From positions 744,001-808,000 of the forward strand of contig NZ_CP142396.1 in assembly GCF_035934735.1 (NCBI RefSeq): DNA of 64,000 bases, in the 5' to 3' direction. Every line of letters starts with the position of its first letter. The first letter of the stretch is position 1. The notes under the pieces were generated by a model. That model was given only the letters and a program-made list of their open reading frames with translations, was not told the DNA's origin and searched no databases. Positions 17,381-26,065 of this stretch are shown piece after piece. This stretch comes from Sedimentibacter sp. MB31-C6 (GTDB taxonomy: Bacteria > Bacillota > Clostridia > Tissierellales > Sedimentibacteraceae). The translations under genes and the position numbers were made by a program.

Positions 17381-19054
17381 TTACTTTTTATAGCTGCTTT
17401 TCAATGACACTATACGATTAAATATTAAATTGTCTTTTGTAGTATCTTCATCTATTATAAAATAACCATGTCTTAAAAATTGAAATCTTTCACCTATATT
17501 ATGTTCTTTGATAGAAGGTTCAACTTTACAGTTCTTTAATACTATTTTTGAATTTTGATTAAGTTTTTCAAGGAAGTTTGATTTATCATAATTATCATCT
17601 TCCATCATATAATCATAAAGTCTTACTTCTGCATCAATACAGTGTTTTGCAGAAACCCAATGCAATGTTCCTTTTACTTTCCTTCCTGTAAAACCAGTTC
17701 CACTTTTTGTTTCTGGGTCATAAGTACAATGTACTTCAATTACATTACCATCATCATCTTTAATGAAGTCTTCACATTTTACGAAATATGCATTTCTTAA
17801 TCGAACTTCATTTCCTGGGAAAAGTCTGAAATACTTTTTAGGTGGATTTTCCATAAAATCTTCTCTTTCAATATATATCTCTCTACAGAAAGGAATCATT
17901 CTTGAACCCATTTCTTTATTATCAGGATTATTTCCTGCCTCAACATATTCAACTTTGTCTTCTGGATAATTTGTTATAATTAATTTAATTGGATCTAACA
18001 CCGCCATTGTACGAGGAGCTTTCTGACTTAAGTCATCTCTAATAGCATATTCTAACATAGCAATATCAACAACACTTTGTGCTTTTGAAACTCCTATTGA
18101 CTCGCAAAAATTATTGATAGATTCAGGTGTATAACCTCTTCTTCTATATCCAGCAACTGTTGGCATACGCGGATCATCCCAACCTTCAACATAACCTTCT
18201 TCTACCATTTTTTTAAGATACCTTTTTCCCATCATTGTTTTTGTCAAAAATAATTTTGCAAATTCTATTTGTTTGGTTGGGGCATCTTTAAATTCATCAA
18301 TATTGCTAAGTAACCAATCATAAAATGGTCTGTGATCTTCAAATTCTAATGTACATACAGAATGAGTAATACCTTCAATAGCATCCTCTAAAGGATGTGC
18401 ATAGTCATACATTGGATATATACACCACTTGTCTCCAGTATTATGATGTGATTCATGAAGTATTCTATATATAACAGGATCTCTCATATTGATATTTGGA
18501 CTTTTCATATCTATTTTAGCTCTAAGTACTTTTTCTCCATTTGAATATAATCCATTTTTCATTTCTTCAAATAACTTTAAATTTTCCTCTATACTTCTAT
18601 TTCTATAAGGACTTTCTTTACCTGGTTCTGTAAGAGTCCCTCTATATTCACGTATTTCATCTGCAGATAAATCATCTACAAATGCTAATCCCTTATTAAT
18701 TAACTCAATAGCATATTTGTACATTTTATCAAAATAGTCTGATGCATAGAATATCCTTTCATCCCAATCAGGACATAACCATTTAACATCCTTTATAATT
18801 GATTCAACGAAGGAATCATCCTCTTTTATCGGGTTAGTATCATCAAATCTTAAATTAAAAATACCATTATTCTTCTTTGCCAAACCATAATTTAAACATA
18901 TTGATTTTGCATGGCCAATATGAAGATATCCATTAGGTTCAGGAGGAAACCTGGTATGTACACTAGATCCATATGTTCCATTGGCCAAATCTTCATTAAT
19001 TATTTTTTGTATAAAATTCACCGATTCTTTGTTATTTTCAATATTATCGCTCAT
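17381..19054 (-). CDS. glnS: Glutaminyl-tRNA synthetase
   Basis: A 557-residue class I aminoacyl-tRNA synthetase. The first signature is [14 protein letters not shown] near residue 38, followed by GlnRS-type segments ([49 protein letters not shown]). The region equivalent to KMSKS reads MMGKRYL instead of the common VMSKRKL. The C-terminal anticodon-binding beta-barrels complete a normal length. The start follows GAGGAGGAGAAA. Many Clostridia use GlnRS rather than the GatCAB route alone. Confidence 0.95.
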   Translation of the reverse strand: MSDNIENNKESVNFIQKIINEDLANGTYGSSVHTRFPPEPNGYLHIGHAKSICLNYGLAKKNNGIFNLRFDDTNPIKEDDSFVESIIKDVKWLCPDWDERIFYASDYFDKMYKYAIELINKGLAFVDDLSADEIREYRGTLTEPGKESPYRNRSIEENLKLFEEMKNGLYSNGEKVLRAKIDMKSPNINMRDPVIYRILHESHHNTGDKWCIYPMYDYAHPLEDAIEGITHSVCTLEFEDHRPFYDWLLSNIDEFKDAPTKQIEFAKLFLTKTMMGKRYLKKMVEEGYVEGWDDPRMPTVAGYRRRGYTPESINNFCESIGVSKAQSVVDIAMLEYAIRDDLSQKAPRTMAVLDPIKLIITNYPEDKVEYVEAGNNPDNKEMGSRMIPFCREIYIEREDFMENPPKKYFRLFPGNEVRLRNAYFVKCEDFIKDDDGNVIEVHCTYDPETKSGTGFTGRKVKGTLHWVSAKHCIDAEVRLYDYMMEDDNYDKSNFLEKLNQNSKIVLKNCKVEPSIKEHNIGERFQFLRHGYFIIDEDTTKDNLIFNRIVSLKSSYKK

Positions 19055-19218
19055 TTTCTCCTCCTCATATCTTATATATTAAAATATTATCATAATTTTT
19101 ATTCTTTTCAAGTATATTAACACAATTCTTTGGTTTTTCAAAGATTATTTTGTAATTTAAGGCAAATTAATTAGAATATACTTATTATCTCATTAATTAC
19201 ATTTTATAATACAAATAA

Positions 19219-19241
19219 AAATAGACCCAAAGGGTCTATTT
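19219..19241 (-). terminator. Terminator of the glycine-betaine transporter operon
   Basis: AAATAGACCC pairs with GGGTCTATTT across 3 bases. On the minus strand TTTTTATTTG follows. It lies 120 bases past the substrate-binding protein gene, beyond two palindromic repeats. The rest of 19055-19361 holds the glnS upstream region and the repeats. Confidence 0.8.
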
Positions 19242-19245
19242 GATG

Positions 19246-19328
19246 TCGGGGACGCATTGTATGCGCTCCGCGGTATGCAATGTAAAGTTATTCTACACCC
19301 GTAGGGGGCGCATTGTATGCGCCCCGAA
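19246..19328. repeat. Two copies of the dispersed palindrome
   Basis: GTCGGGGACGCATTGTATGC and, about 54 bases on, GTAGGGGGCGCATTGTATGC, each followed by the complementary arm. The second is a GGCGC variant with matched changes in both arms (GGGGCGC against GCGCCCC), so pairing is preserved. Confidence 0.85.
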
Positions 19329-19361
19329 GTATGTAAAAATGTATACCGTACAATTTATAAT

Positions 19362-20297
19362 TTATTCAGCTAAATCTTCTATAGAATTAATATCCATATA
19401 AGAAGGCACTACTAAACCTATTTTAGCTCCTTCTAAGTTTGGACCTAAATCTACAACTTCATCTTTGTAGTCTGAAATATATTTTGCATGAGTTCCTGGT
19501 AACCATGCTGCAACAATTGCATCTGCATCTCCACTAGCAACAGCTGCCCACATTGGTCCTGCTTCTACTTGAGTTAAGGTAACATCATAACCCATATCCT
19601 CCAATACTAATCCTATAACATTAGTAGAGGCAATTTCTGTATCCCATGCTACATATGCAAGCTTAATTGATTCACCATCTACTGCTTCTGCTCCTTCTGT
19701 CCATTCACTTACTTTATCTTGATTATCATCAACCCATTGTCTTGCTACATCTTCGACTGCTGCTCCCTCATTTACTTGAAGCATAACATATTCCATGTCG
19801 TCAGTAGACCAATAAAATTGATCTAATATTTTATTAGCATTAGGCATTTCTTCTGATAATCCTAGGCGAGCAATTGTATTAATAGTTTCAGCTCCTCCAA
19901 AAGATTCTTTAGGATCATCTAAGTACTTTAAATCATATTTAGAAAACTTCCAATGAGGTGACCATCCAGTTACAATAATTGGCTCTTCATTTTCAATTGC
20001 ATCTGCTAGTGCTTGAGTCATAGCAGCTCCAGAACTTGTTTGTACTGTAAAATCTAAATCATAGTCTTCAACAGCTTGTTCAGCAGATTGCACAACACCT
20101 GCACCTGCATCAATTCCAATGATTTTATAATCTAACTGTTTACCTAAATTTGTTTCCACATTTTCATTAGCATTATTATTTTCACTTTCATTTTCATTTC
20201 CATTTTCTACATTATCACCATTACATCCTACAACAGCTAAAGCTAAAACAGCAGTGCAAGCTATAACTCCTAATCTCTTTAATTTGTTTTTAATCAT
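19362..20297 (-). CDS. opuAC: Glycine betaine ABC transporter substrate-binding lipoprotein
   Basis: A 311-residue lipoprotein with lipobox LAVVGC at residues 20-25, then an Asn/Glu-rich linker (residues 27-50) and the OpuAC/ProX-type binding fold. Tryptophan-rich elements typical of quaternary amine binding are present: VTGWSPHWKF near residue 108 and AWLPGTHAKY near 267. It delivers betaine or a related osmoprotectant to the membrane complex and is the last gene of the operon. Confidence 0.92.
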   Translation of the reverse strand: MIKNKLKRLGVIACTAVLALAVVGCNGDNVENGNENESENNNANENVETNLGKQLDYKIIGIDAGAGVVQSAEQAVEDYDLDFTVQTSSGAAMTQALADAIENEEPIIVTGWSPHWKFSKYDLKYLDDPKESFGGAETINTIARLGLSEEMPNANKILDQFYWSTDDMEYVMLQVNEGAAVEDVARQWVDDNQDKVSEWTEGAEAVDGESIKLAYVAWDTEIASTNVIGLVLEDMGYDVTLTQVEAGPMWAAVASGDADAIVAAWLPGTHAKYISDYKDEVVDLGPNLEGAKIGLVVPSYMDINSIEDLAE

Positions 20298-20313
20298 AAA
20301 TAATTCTCCTTTT

Positions 20314-21150
20314 TTATCTTTTTTTATTTAATCCCTGTGTTATTCTATCTAGTATTATGGCCAATATTACTATTGCTAATCCAGAAGCAAAACCCTGACC
20401 CGCTTCATTTCTAGTAACTGCCCTAAATACTTCAACACCTAAACCATCTGCACCAATCATAGATGCTATAACTACCATTGATAGTGCTAACATAATTGTT
20501 TGGTTAACGCCAGCCATAATTGTACTTTTAGCCATTGGAAGTTGTACTTTAAGTAATTTTTGTTTAGATGTCGCTCCAAAGGCGTCCGCTGCTTCAATTA
20601 ATTCTGTAGAAACTTGACGTATACCTAAATTGGTCAAACGTACAACTGGTGGCATTGAAAATATTACAGATGCAATAACTCCAGGTACCATACCTATTCC
20701 AAAGAAAGATACTGCAGGTATCAAATATACAAAAGCAGGCATTGTCTGCATAAAGTCTAATATAGGTGTCACTATATCTTGTACTATTTTGCTTCTTGAC
20801 ATCCAAATTCCTAAAGGAATACCAATTACAATCGATATTAAACTAGATGTTAAAATTAATGAAAGGGTTAGCATGGTTCCTTCCCAGTATCCAAGGTTTT
20901 GTACTAATAATAGTCCAACTAATACAAAAACTGGTAATCCCCAAATTTTCTTTGTTATAAAAATAGTCAATCCAACCAAGATTATAATGAAAATCAAAGG
21001 ATGAATTAATAATAAACCATCGCTTAATAAACTTACAAATCCATCTAAAAATTTCTTAATCGGTTCAAAAAACCATTGGGCATTACTTCTTAACCAATCG
21101 ACAATTATGTCAGCCCATTTAACTAATGGTATCTGGGGTATTTGTGTCAT
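20314..21150 (-). CDS. opuAB: Glycine betaine ABC transporter permease
   Basis: A 278-residue ProW/OpuAB-type permease with about six membrane helices and the EAA-like loop ELIEAADAFGATSKQKLLKV near residue 190. It starts at ATG 21150 after GAGGTGAA and overlaps the end of the ATPase gene by about 30 bases, so translation is coupled. The binding protein is encoded separately 16 bases downstream. Confidence 0.93.
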   Translation of the reverse strand: MTQIPQIPLVKWADIIVDWLRSNAQWFFEPIKKFLDGFVSLLSDGLLLIHPLIFIIILVGLTIFITKKIWGLPVFVLVGLLLVQNLGYWEGTMLTLSLILTSSLISIVIGIPLGIWMSRSKIVQDIVTPILDFMQTMPAFVYLIPAVSFFGIGMVPGVIASVIFSMPPVVRLTNLGIRQVSTELIEAADAFGATSKQKLLKVQLPMAKSTIMAGVNQTIMLALSMVVIASMIGADGLGVEVFRAVTRNEAGQGFASGLAIVILAIILDRITQGLNKKR

Positions 21151-22336
21151 CAAGATTCACCTCATTTCCTGCAAGTGCAGCTAATACTGCACCTCTTATA
21201 ATAATTCCCTTTAATTTTTTATTTTCCACAACGGCTACTGGTACAGGAGTATTGTGAATTACATCAAACAAATCATTCAAAGGCAAATCTAAACTTACTA
21301 TAGGTACATCCCTCTCAATTATATCATTAATATCTTTGTTACCATTTTTTATTGCTTCTGATGCAGCATCAGCAGTTACAATACCTATTAGTTCTTTATT
21401 TTTATTAGTAACATAAATACTTGATATTTCAGCCTTTTTCATTCTTTGAAGAGCAGTTCTCGGACCATCTTTTTCTAATTGAATAGTCTCAGGACGTATC
21501 ATAACATGTTGAGCTGAAAATACTTTAGATCTATCTACATCTTGAACAAACTTTTTAACATAATCATTAGCGGGACTAGTCATTATTTCTTCTGGAGTAC
21601 CAATTTGAACTATTACACCATCTTTCATCAATGCTATTCTATCACCAATTTTTAAAGCTTCATCTAAATCATGTGTTATAAATATAATTGTTTTTTGCAT
21701 TGCTGATTGTAACTCTATGAGTTCATCTTGCATTTCCTTACGTATAAGTGGATCAAGTGCTGAAAAAGCTTCATCCATTAATAAAATGTCCGTATCTGTC
21801 GCTAACGCTCTAGCTAATCCAACTCTCTGTTGCATACCACCTGATAACTGATCCGGTAATTGATCCTTATACCCAGACAATCCAACTAATTGTAATGCTT
21901 TAATAGCTTTCTCTTCAATTTCACTTTTAGCAATACCTTGTACTTCTAAACCATATCCAGTATTTTCTAAAATTGTACGATGAGGAAATAATCCAAATTT
22001 TTGGAAAACCATACTTAGTTTTTTCCTTCTCGTTTTAATTAATTCATGCTTATTCATTTTAGCTAAATCTTCACCATCTATTAATACACTGCCTGCTGTT
22101 GGCTCAATCAAGCGATTTACAAGCCTTACAAGAGTAGATTTTCCACTTCCTGATAATCCCATAATTACAAAAATTTCACCGGAATATACCTCAAAAGAAG
22201 CTCTATTTACTCCAACTGTCATACCTGTTTCTTTTAATATATCTGTTTTTGTTTTTCCTTCTTCTAAGAGTTTTACTCCCACTTTTGGATTTTTACCAAA
22301 AACTTTAGTTAACTCTTTAACTTCGATTTTAAGCAT
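21119..22336 (-). CDS. opuAA: Glycine betaine ABC transporter ATPase with CBS domains
   Basis: A 405-residue ProV/OpuAA ATPase. Walker A is GLSGSGKST near residue 58, the signature is LSGGMQQRVGLARAL near 163 and Walker B ILLMDEAFSAL. Residues 280-390 form two CBS modules, which in OpuA-type systems sense ionic strength or cyclic-di-AMP. The start follows AGAGGTGAATTA. It is the first gene of the operon, below promoter and operator-like sequences shared with the divergent GbsR-type gene. Confidence 0.95.
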   Translation of the reverse strand: MLKIEVKELTKVFGKNPKVGVKLLEEGKTKTDILKETGMTVGVNRASFEVYSGEIFVIMGLSGSGKSTLVRLVNRLIEPTAGSVLIDGEDLAKMNKHELIKTRRKKLSMVFQKFGLFPHRTILENTGYGLEVQGIAKSEIEEKAIKALQLVGLSGYKDQLPDQLSGGMQQRVGLARALATDTDILLMDEAFSALDPLIRKEMQDELIELQSAMQKTIIFITHDLDEALKIGDRIALMKDGVIVQIGTPEEIMTSPANDYVKKFVQDVDRSKVFSAQHVMIRPETIQLEKDGPRTALQRMKKAEISSIYVTNKNKELIGIVTADAASEAIKNGNKDINDIIERDVPIVSLDLPLNDLFDVIHNTPVPVAVVENKKLKGIIIRGAVLAALAGNEVNLDDTNTPDTIS

Positions 22337-22421
22337 TAATTCACCTCTTTCAACATATATTTTGCTTCATCTTCTAGCTTTTATTCAGCTTTTAATAATT
22401 AAATACAATAAATAACCGATC

Positions 22422-22444
22422 TATGTAAACAGCGTATTTACATA
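22422..22444. promoter_or_regulatory. Candidate GbsR operator over the opu transcription start
   Basis: An inverted repeat TATGTAAA-N7-TTTACATA sits immediately downstream of the opu -10 box, where a repressor would block initiation. A similar TATGT...ACATA pair occurs in the gbsR promoter at 22628-22651. Confidence 0.55.
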
Positions 22445-22472
22445 CTATACTAGAAATTGCCAATAGTTACAA
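22444..22472 (-). promoter_or_regulatory. Candidate sigma-A promoter of the opu operon
   Basis: On the minus strand TTGTAA, 17 bases, TATAGT. It lies about 110 bases before the ATPase start codon, leaving a leader that begins with the operator-like repeat. Confidence 0.6.
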
Positions 22473-22493
22473 CCGTTATATCCGTTCATTTTG

Positions 22494-22535
22494 AACAAAC
22501 TTAACGTACAGTTTAAACTGTACGTTAAGTTTGTT
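22494..22535. promoter_or_regulatory. 42-bp perfect palindrome between opu and gbsR
   Basis: A perfect 21+21 base inverted repeat without spacer, centred on 22514/22515, with core GTACAGTTTAAACTGTAC. It lies 22 bases upstream of the opu -35 box and about 140 bases upstream of gbsR. No T-run follows on either strand, so it is more like a protein-binding site or cruciform than a terminator. The rest of 22337-22674 holds the two promoters. Confidence 0.6.
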
Positions 22536-22627
22536 GCTTATTCTTAAAAATACTCTAAATTGCTCCACCATAATCAATTATCTTTCTCTTGATTTTTTAT
22601 TTTATTGCTATATTATATTATATAAAA

Positions 22628-22651
22628 TATGTTATAATATAGTAAAACATA
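22628..22651. promoter_or_regulatory. Candidate operator in the gbsR promoter
   Basis: TATGT-N14-ACATA overlaps the TATAAT element of the gbsR promoter. It resembles the TATGT-N13-ACATA repeat at the opu start, suggesting autoregulation; the spacing differs by one base. Confidence 0.4.
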
Positions 22652-22674
22652 TACTATAAGGAGGATGCCCTTTA

Positions 22675-23226
22675 ATGACTACTAATGAAAATCAAATAAT
22701 AAATGAATTTGAGGAAATAAAAAATGAATCTATATTTACTTTATCAAAGTTAATTAACCTATATGGTCTGTCGCTTTCTGAATCGCGCTTATATTCCATA
22801 CTATTTCTTGAAAATAGTCCAATGACTTTAGATGAGATGAGTCAATCTTTAGGAATGAGTAAAACCTCAATGAGTACAGGGGTTCGTAGTCTATTAGACA
22901 CTCAAATGGTAGAGAAAACTTGGAAAAAGGGCATAAGAAAGGATTTATATATTGTAGAAGAAGACTTATATAAAGCCTTCTCAAATTCATTTATAGATCA
23001 ATGGCATTCTGCAATTAATCACCACATGAAAACACTCAAAGAAATTTCAAATCAACTATCAGACCTTTCATATAAAAATAGTGATTTAGATTTACAAAAA
23101 ACAATCTCACAATATTCTCAAAAAATAAACATGATTATTGATTTTTATAAATGGTTATTAAACACATTAAAGGTACTTCAAGAAAATATTGATGATCGTT
23201 TAAATATAAAAAATCAGGACCTCTAA
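22675..23226 (+). CDS. gbsR: GbsR/MarR-type transcriptional regulator
   Basis: A 183-residue regulator with a MarR-like winged helix at about residues 25-95 (LSESRLYSILFLENSPMTLD, then MSQSLGMSKTSMSTGVRSL) and a C-terminal helical region. This matches GbsR/OpcR proteins, which repress choline or betaine uptake and synthesis genes. It is divergent from the betaine transporter. AAGGAGG lies 10 bases upstream of the start. The match to the specific name rests on family resemblance plus location. Confidence 0.82.
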   Translation: MTTNENQIINEFEEIKNESIFTLSKLINLYGLSLSESRLYSILFLENSPMTLDEMSQSLGMSKTSMSTGVRSLLDTQMVEKTWKKGIRKDLYIVEEDLYKAFSNSFIDQWHSAINHHMKTLKEISNQLSDLSYKNSDLDLQKTISQYSQKINMIIDFYKWLLNTLKVLQENIDDRLNIKNQDL

Positions 23227-23246
23227 CATAGAAGTCCTGATTTTTA
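23208..23246. terminator. Bidirectional terminator between gbsR and hbd
   Basis: AAAAATCAGGACCTCT pairs with AGAAGTCCTGATTTTT (one unpaired base). T-runs flank both strands. It covers the gbsR stop and serves the convergent hbd gene as well. Confidence 0.85.
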
Positions 23247-23252
23247 TTATTC

Positions 23253-24107
23253 TTATTTACTATAGTCGTAGAAGCCCTTACCAGTTTTTCTACCAAGTAA
23301 GTTTGCTCTAACCATTTTACGTAATAATGTATGTGGTCTATATTTAGGATCACCATATTCGTTATACAGAACTTCCATTATTGCAAGACAAACATCAAGG
23401 CCCACTAAATCACCAAGTTCTAAAGGTCCCATCGGATGATTTGCACCAAGTTTCATAGCTGTATCTATTTCTTCTTTTGTTGCTACGCCATCAGCTAAAA
23501 TACCTACTCCTTCATTAATCATTGGAATTAATATTCTATTTACAACAAATCCTGGAGCTTCATCTACGCTTACAGGAGTTTTGCCTATGTTTTGTGATAA
23601 TGTAAATATAGTGTCATGAACCTCTTGAGAAGTAAGTTTTCCCTTAATTATCTCAATAAGTTTCATAACAGGAACTGGATTAAAGAAATGCATACCTATT
23701 ACTCTTGAAGGATTCTTAATACCTGAAGCTATTTCAGTTATTGAAAGTGAAGATGTATTTGTAGATAATATAGCATCTTCCTTAGCTATAGCTTCTATAT
23801 CTCTAAAGATAGTGTGCTTTGTATTCATGTCCTCTGCTACAGCTTCTATAAATAAATCTGCTTCAGAACAATCTGCATAAGAAGTAGTCTTAGTAATATT
23901 TCCTAAAATCTCATCTTTTTTTGATTCTTCCATTCTGCCCTTAGATACTAACTTTGTTAAGCCTTTACCAATTACTTCAGTTAACGTATTATATGTATTG
24001 CCTTCTCTACCTTTCACTATAACTGGATAACCTGCTTGAGCAAATGTCTGAATTATACCTCTTGCCATTGTTCCTGTTCCAACTACACAAATTTTCTTAA
24101 TTTCCAT
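23253..24107 (-). CDS. hbd: 3-hydroxybutyryl-CoA dehydrogenase
   Basis: A 284-residue NAD(P)-dependent 3-hydroxyacyl-CoA dehydrogenase. The Rossmann motif is [10 protein letters not shown] (commonly GAGTMGAGI). Conserved [28 protein letters not shown] (catalytic His), [12 protein letters not shown] and [16 protein letters not shown] follow. It reduces acetoacetyl-CoA in butyrate formation. Here it stands alone, away from crt-bcd-etf genes. The start follows CAGGAGGTAATTT. Confidence 0.94.
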   Translation of the reverse strand: MEIKKICVVGTGTMARGIIQTFAQAGYPVIVKGREGNTYNTLTEVIGKGLTKLVSKGRMEESKKDEILGNITKTTSYADCSEADLFIEAVAEDMNTKHTIFRDIEAIAKEDAILSTNTSSLSITEIASGIKNPSRVIGMHFFNPVPVMKLIEIIKGKLTSQEVHDTIFTLSQNIGKTPVSVDEAPGFVVNRILIPMINEGVGILADGVATKEEIDTAMKLGANHPMGPLELGDLVGLDVCLAIMEVLYNEYGDPKYRPHTLLRKMVRANLLGRKTGKGFYDYSK

Positions 24108-24140
24108 ATAAATTACCTCCTGAGTTATTGTTAATTATTT

Positions 24141-24158
24141 AACCTTATTTATAAGGTT
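24141..24158. promoter_or_regulatory. 18-bp inverted repeat in the hbd leader
   Basis: AACCTTATTTATAAGGTT, near-perfect with a 2-base centre, begins about 10 bases past the predicted transcription start and 34 bases before the hbd ATG. It could be an operator or an mRNA hairpin. Confidence 0.5.
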
Positions 24159-24173
24159 TTCATCCCAGTTGAT

Positions 24174-24202
24174 ATTATAACACCTTATCTTAATTTAAGC
24201 AA
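24174..24202 (-). promoter_or_regulatory. Candidate sigma-A promoter of hbd
   Basis: On the minus strand TTGCTT, 17 bases, TATAAT, about 70 bases before the hbd start codon. Confidence 0.6.
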
Positions 24203-24400
24203 GGCAATTTACTAATTATTCATTGCAATTATTTATTATCATTAATACTATACAATAACACAAACATGATAAATAACTGAAAATTACAGTTAAAATTAAC
24301 GGTTTTGATATTTTTTTAACATCTTTTTATATGGAACTGGAAAATAATAATGTAGCTAATTTTACATATAATACAAAATATTATATTAGAGGTGAATATA

Positions 24401-25228
24401 TTGAAAAAAACTATGGTTATGATTGTTAAAATACTACAAAAATCAAAAGAAGACGACTTGTTTTCTTTAAGTGCACAATTTTCATATTATATTGTATTAG
24501 GAATATTTCCTTTTGTTATTTTGGTAATATCAATATTTAGGCATTATACTTCTTATTTTTATTATTTATTAAATACAGTTGAATCGATTATTCCTGCAGA
24601 TGTACATAATATTGCACTAAATTTTATCAATGATGTAGCATTAAAATATAACAAGCCTTACATGTCTGCCAGTATATTCGCACTTCTGTGGTCATCAACT
24701 TCAGCAAGTATAGGAATAATTCGTGGCATTAATAAGGCATATGATTATCCTATGAAAAATAATTACTTTTTTATGAGAATAAAAGGTATTATATTTACAC
24801 TTGCACTAATGTTATCTATACAGTTAATTTTTACTTCTATTATCATCGGAAGACAATTGGTTATTTTTCTACAAAGTTGCTCTTTGTTAACAGATATTAT
24901 TTATCATATAATAAATATACTTAGATATGTTTTGCCTTTAATATTTCTATTTATTATTTTTACCGTAGCTTACAAATACTTACCATATGAAAAGGTCAGT
25001 TTCCGCATTGTACTCCCTGGAGCTATATTTTCGACTTTTGGTTGCATAATAGGCTCAGCGATTTTTTCTATATATACAAGTAATAAAATAATGTATTATA
25101 ACAATATATATGGAAACATATCTGGAATTTTCATTTTTTTAATCTGGGTTTACATAACATCTCTGATATTTCTAATAGGAGCAGAAATCAATGCCTTTTC
25201 GTCAAATAAAATATCAAAAAAATTATAA
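24401..25228 (+). CDS. YihY/BrkB family membrane protein
   Basis: A 275-residue polytopic protein with about six hydrophobic helices and family segments LFSLSAQFSYYIVLGIFPF and LWSSTSASIGIIRGINKAY, and YGNISGIFIFLIWVYITSLI toward the end. The YihY/BrkB family has no settled function. GAGGTG precedes TTG 24401 by six bases; the GTG at 24392 overlaps the ribosome site, so TTG is preferred. It appears monocistronic. The 24203-24391 interval upstream is AT-rich with no gene seen. Confidence 0.85.
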   Translation: MKKTMVMIVKILQKSKEDDLFSLSAQFSYYIVLGIFPFVILVISIFRHYTSYFYYLLNTVESIIPADVHNIALNFINDVALKYNKPYMSASIFALLWSSTSASIGIIRGINKAYDYPMKNNYFFMRIKGIIFTLALMLSIQLIFTSIIIGRQLVIFLQSCSLLTDIIYHIINILRYVLPLIFLFIIFTVAYKYLPYEKVSFRIVLPGAIFSTFGCIIGSAIFSIYTSNKIMYYNNIYGNISGIFIFLIWVYITSLIFLIGAEINAFSSNKISKKL

Positions 25229-25265
25229 GTCAAAAGATAAAATTGTCAACAATCTGAACAAAGTA

Positions 25266-25871
25266 TTATTTTTTTTCTGCTTTAAAAATAAAATACCCTG
25301 ATTTTTTCTCTGCTATATCACAGTTACCAAATAACGTTACTATTTTATCCTTCGAACTTAGTGCTCCTTGCTTTTTCTGTATTACAACATATAATTTCCC
25401 ACCTTGCTCTAAATGTTCATATGCCCCTTCATAAAATGAAAATACAACATTTTTCCCTGCCCTAATAGGAGGATTAGTAAGTATGATATTATACATTTCG
25501 TTTATCGAATCAAAGGATGATGAATTAATTATTTTGACTCTATTTTCAACTTTATTTTCTTTTGCATTCATTGCAGCCAACTTTAATGCTCTTTCATTGA
25601 TATCAGACATTGTAATATTCGAATTTTTTAATAATTTTGCTACTATTATGCCTATAGGACCATAACCACATCCCATGTCTAGTATTTTGCCGTCAAAACT
25701 ATTATTCTCTTTTATTACTGTTTCACTAAGAAGCATTGAACCAAAATCTACACCCTTTTTAGAAAAAACGCTATTACTTGTATAAAAATAAAATTTATCT
25801 TTTCCTATATTCCAATCAAATTTATATACATCGTCTTTTGTAGTTGGATTTTTTGTAAAATATTGCTCCAT
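25266..25871 (-). CDS. Class I methyltransferase, RsmC-like
   Basis: A 201-residue single-domain methyltransferase with ILDMGCGYGPIGIIVAKLL near residue 60, MSDINERALKLAAMNAKENK and the catalytic ILTNPPIRAGK near residue 130. NPPxxxG is the N2-guanine methylase motif. Short RsmC-like proteins probably methylate 16S rRNA G1207. It is convergent with the YihY gene, with 37 bases between stops. Confidence 0.88.
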   Translation of the reverse strand: MEQYFTKNPTTKDDVYKFDWNIGKDKFYFYTSNSVFSKKGVDFGSMLLSETVIKENNSFDGKILDMGCGYGPIGIIVAKLLKNSNITMSDINERALKLAAMNAKENKVENRVKIINSSSFDSINEMYNIILTNPPIRAGKNVVFSFYEGAYEHLEQGGKLYVVIQKKQGALSSKDKIVTLFGNCDIAEKKSGYFIFKAEKK

Positions 25872-25999
25872 TATAAATAATTCCTCCGATAGCTTATTGT
25901 TTTTTATTATACAGTATTTTTTCCACTTTTCAAATAATAATTATCAATTACTTTTAAAATTCAATTTTTTATAGTCTTATCCATTTCTGTATTATTTTG

Positions 26000-26028
26000 T
26001 TGAATTATGTAATTTTATATATTATAAT
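26000..26028 (+). promoter_or_regulatory. Sigma-A promoter of the pilus-like operon
   Basis: TTGAAT, 17 bases, TATAAT, about 37 bases before the GspF-like start. No riboswitch-like structure fits in this short leader. The 25872-25999 stretch upstream holds only AT-rich sequence. Confidence 0.65.
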
Positions 26029-26065
26029 TAAATCATATAATCTACTGATTATTGGGAGGTTCTTT

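Noticed and set aside
22494-22535. Palindrome as transcription terminator
   Set aside because: No T-run on either strand, and it lies upstream of both promoters rather than after a gene.
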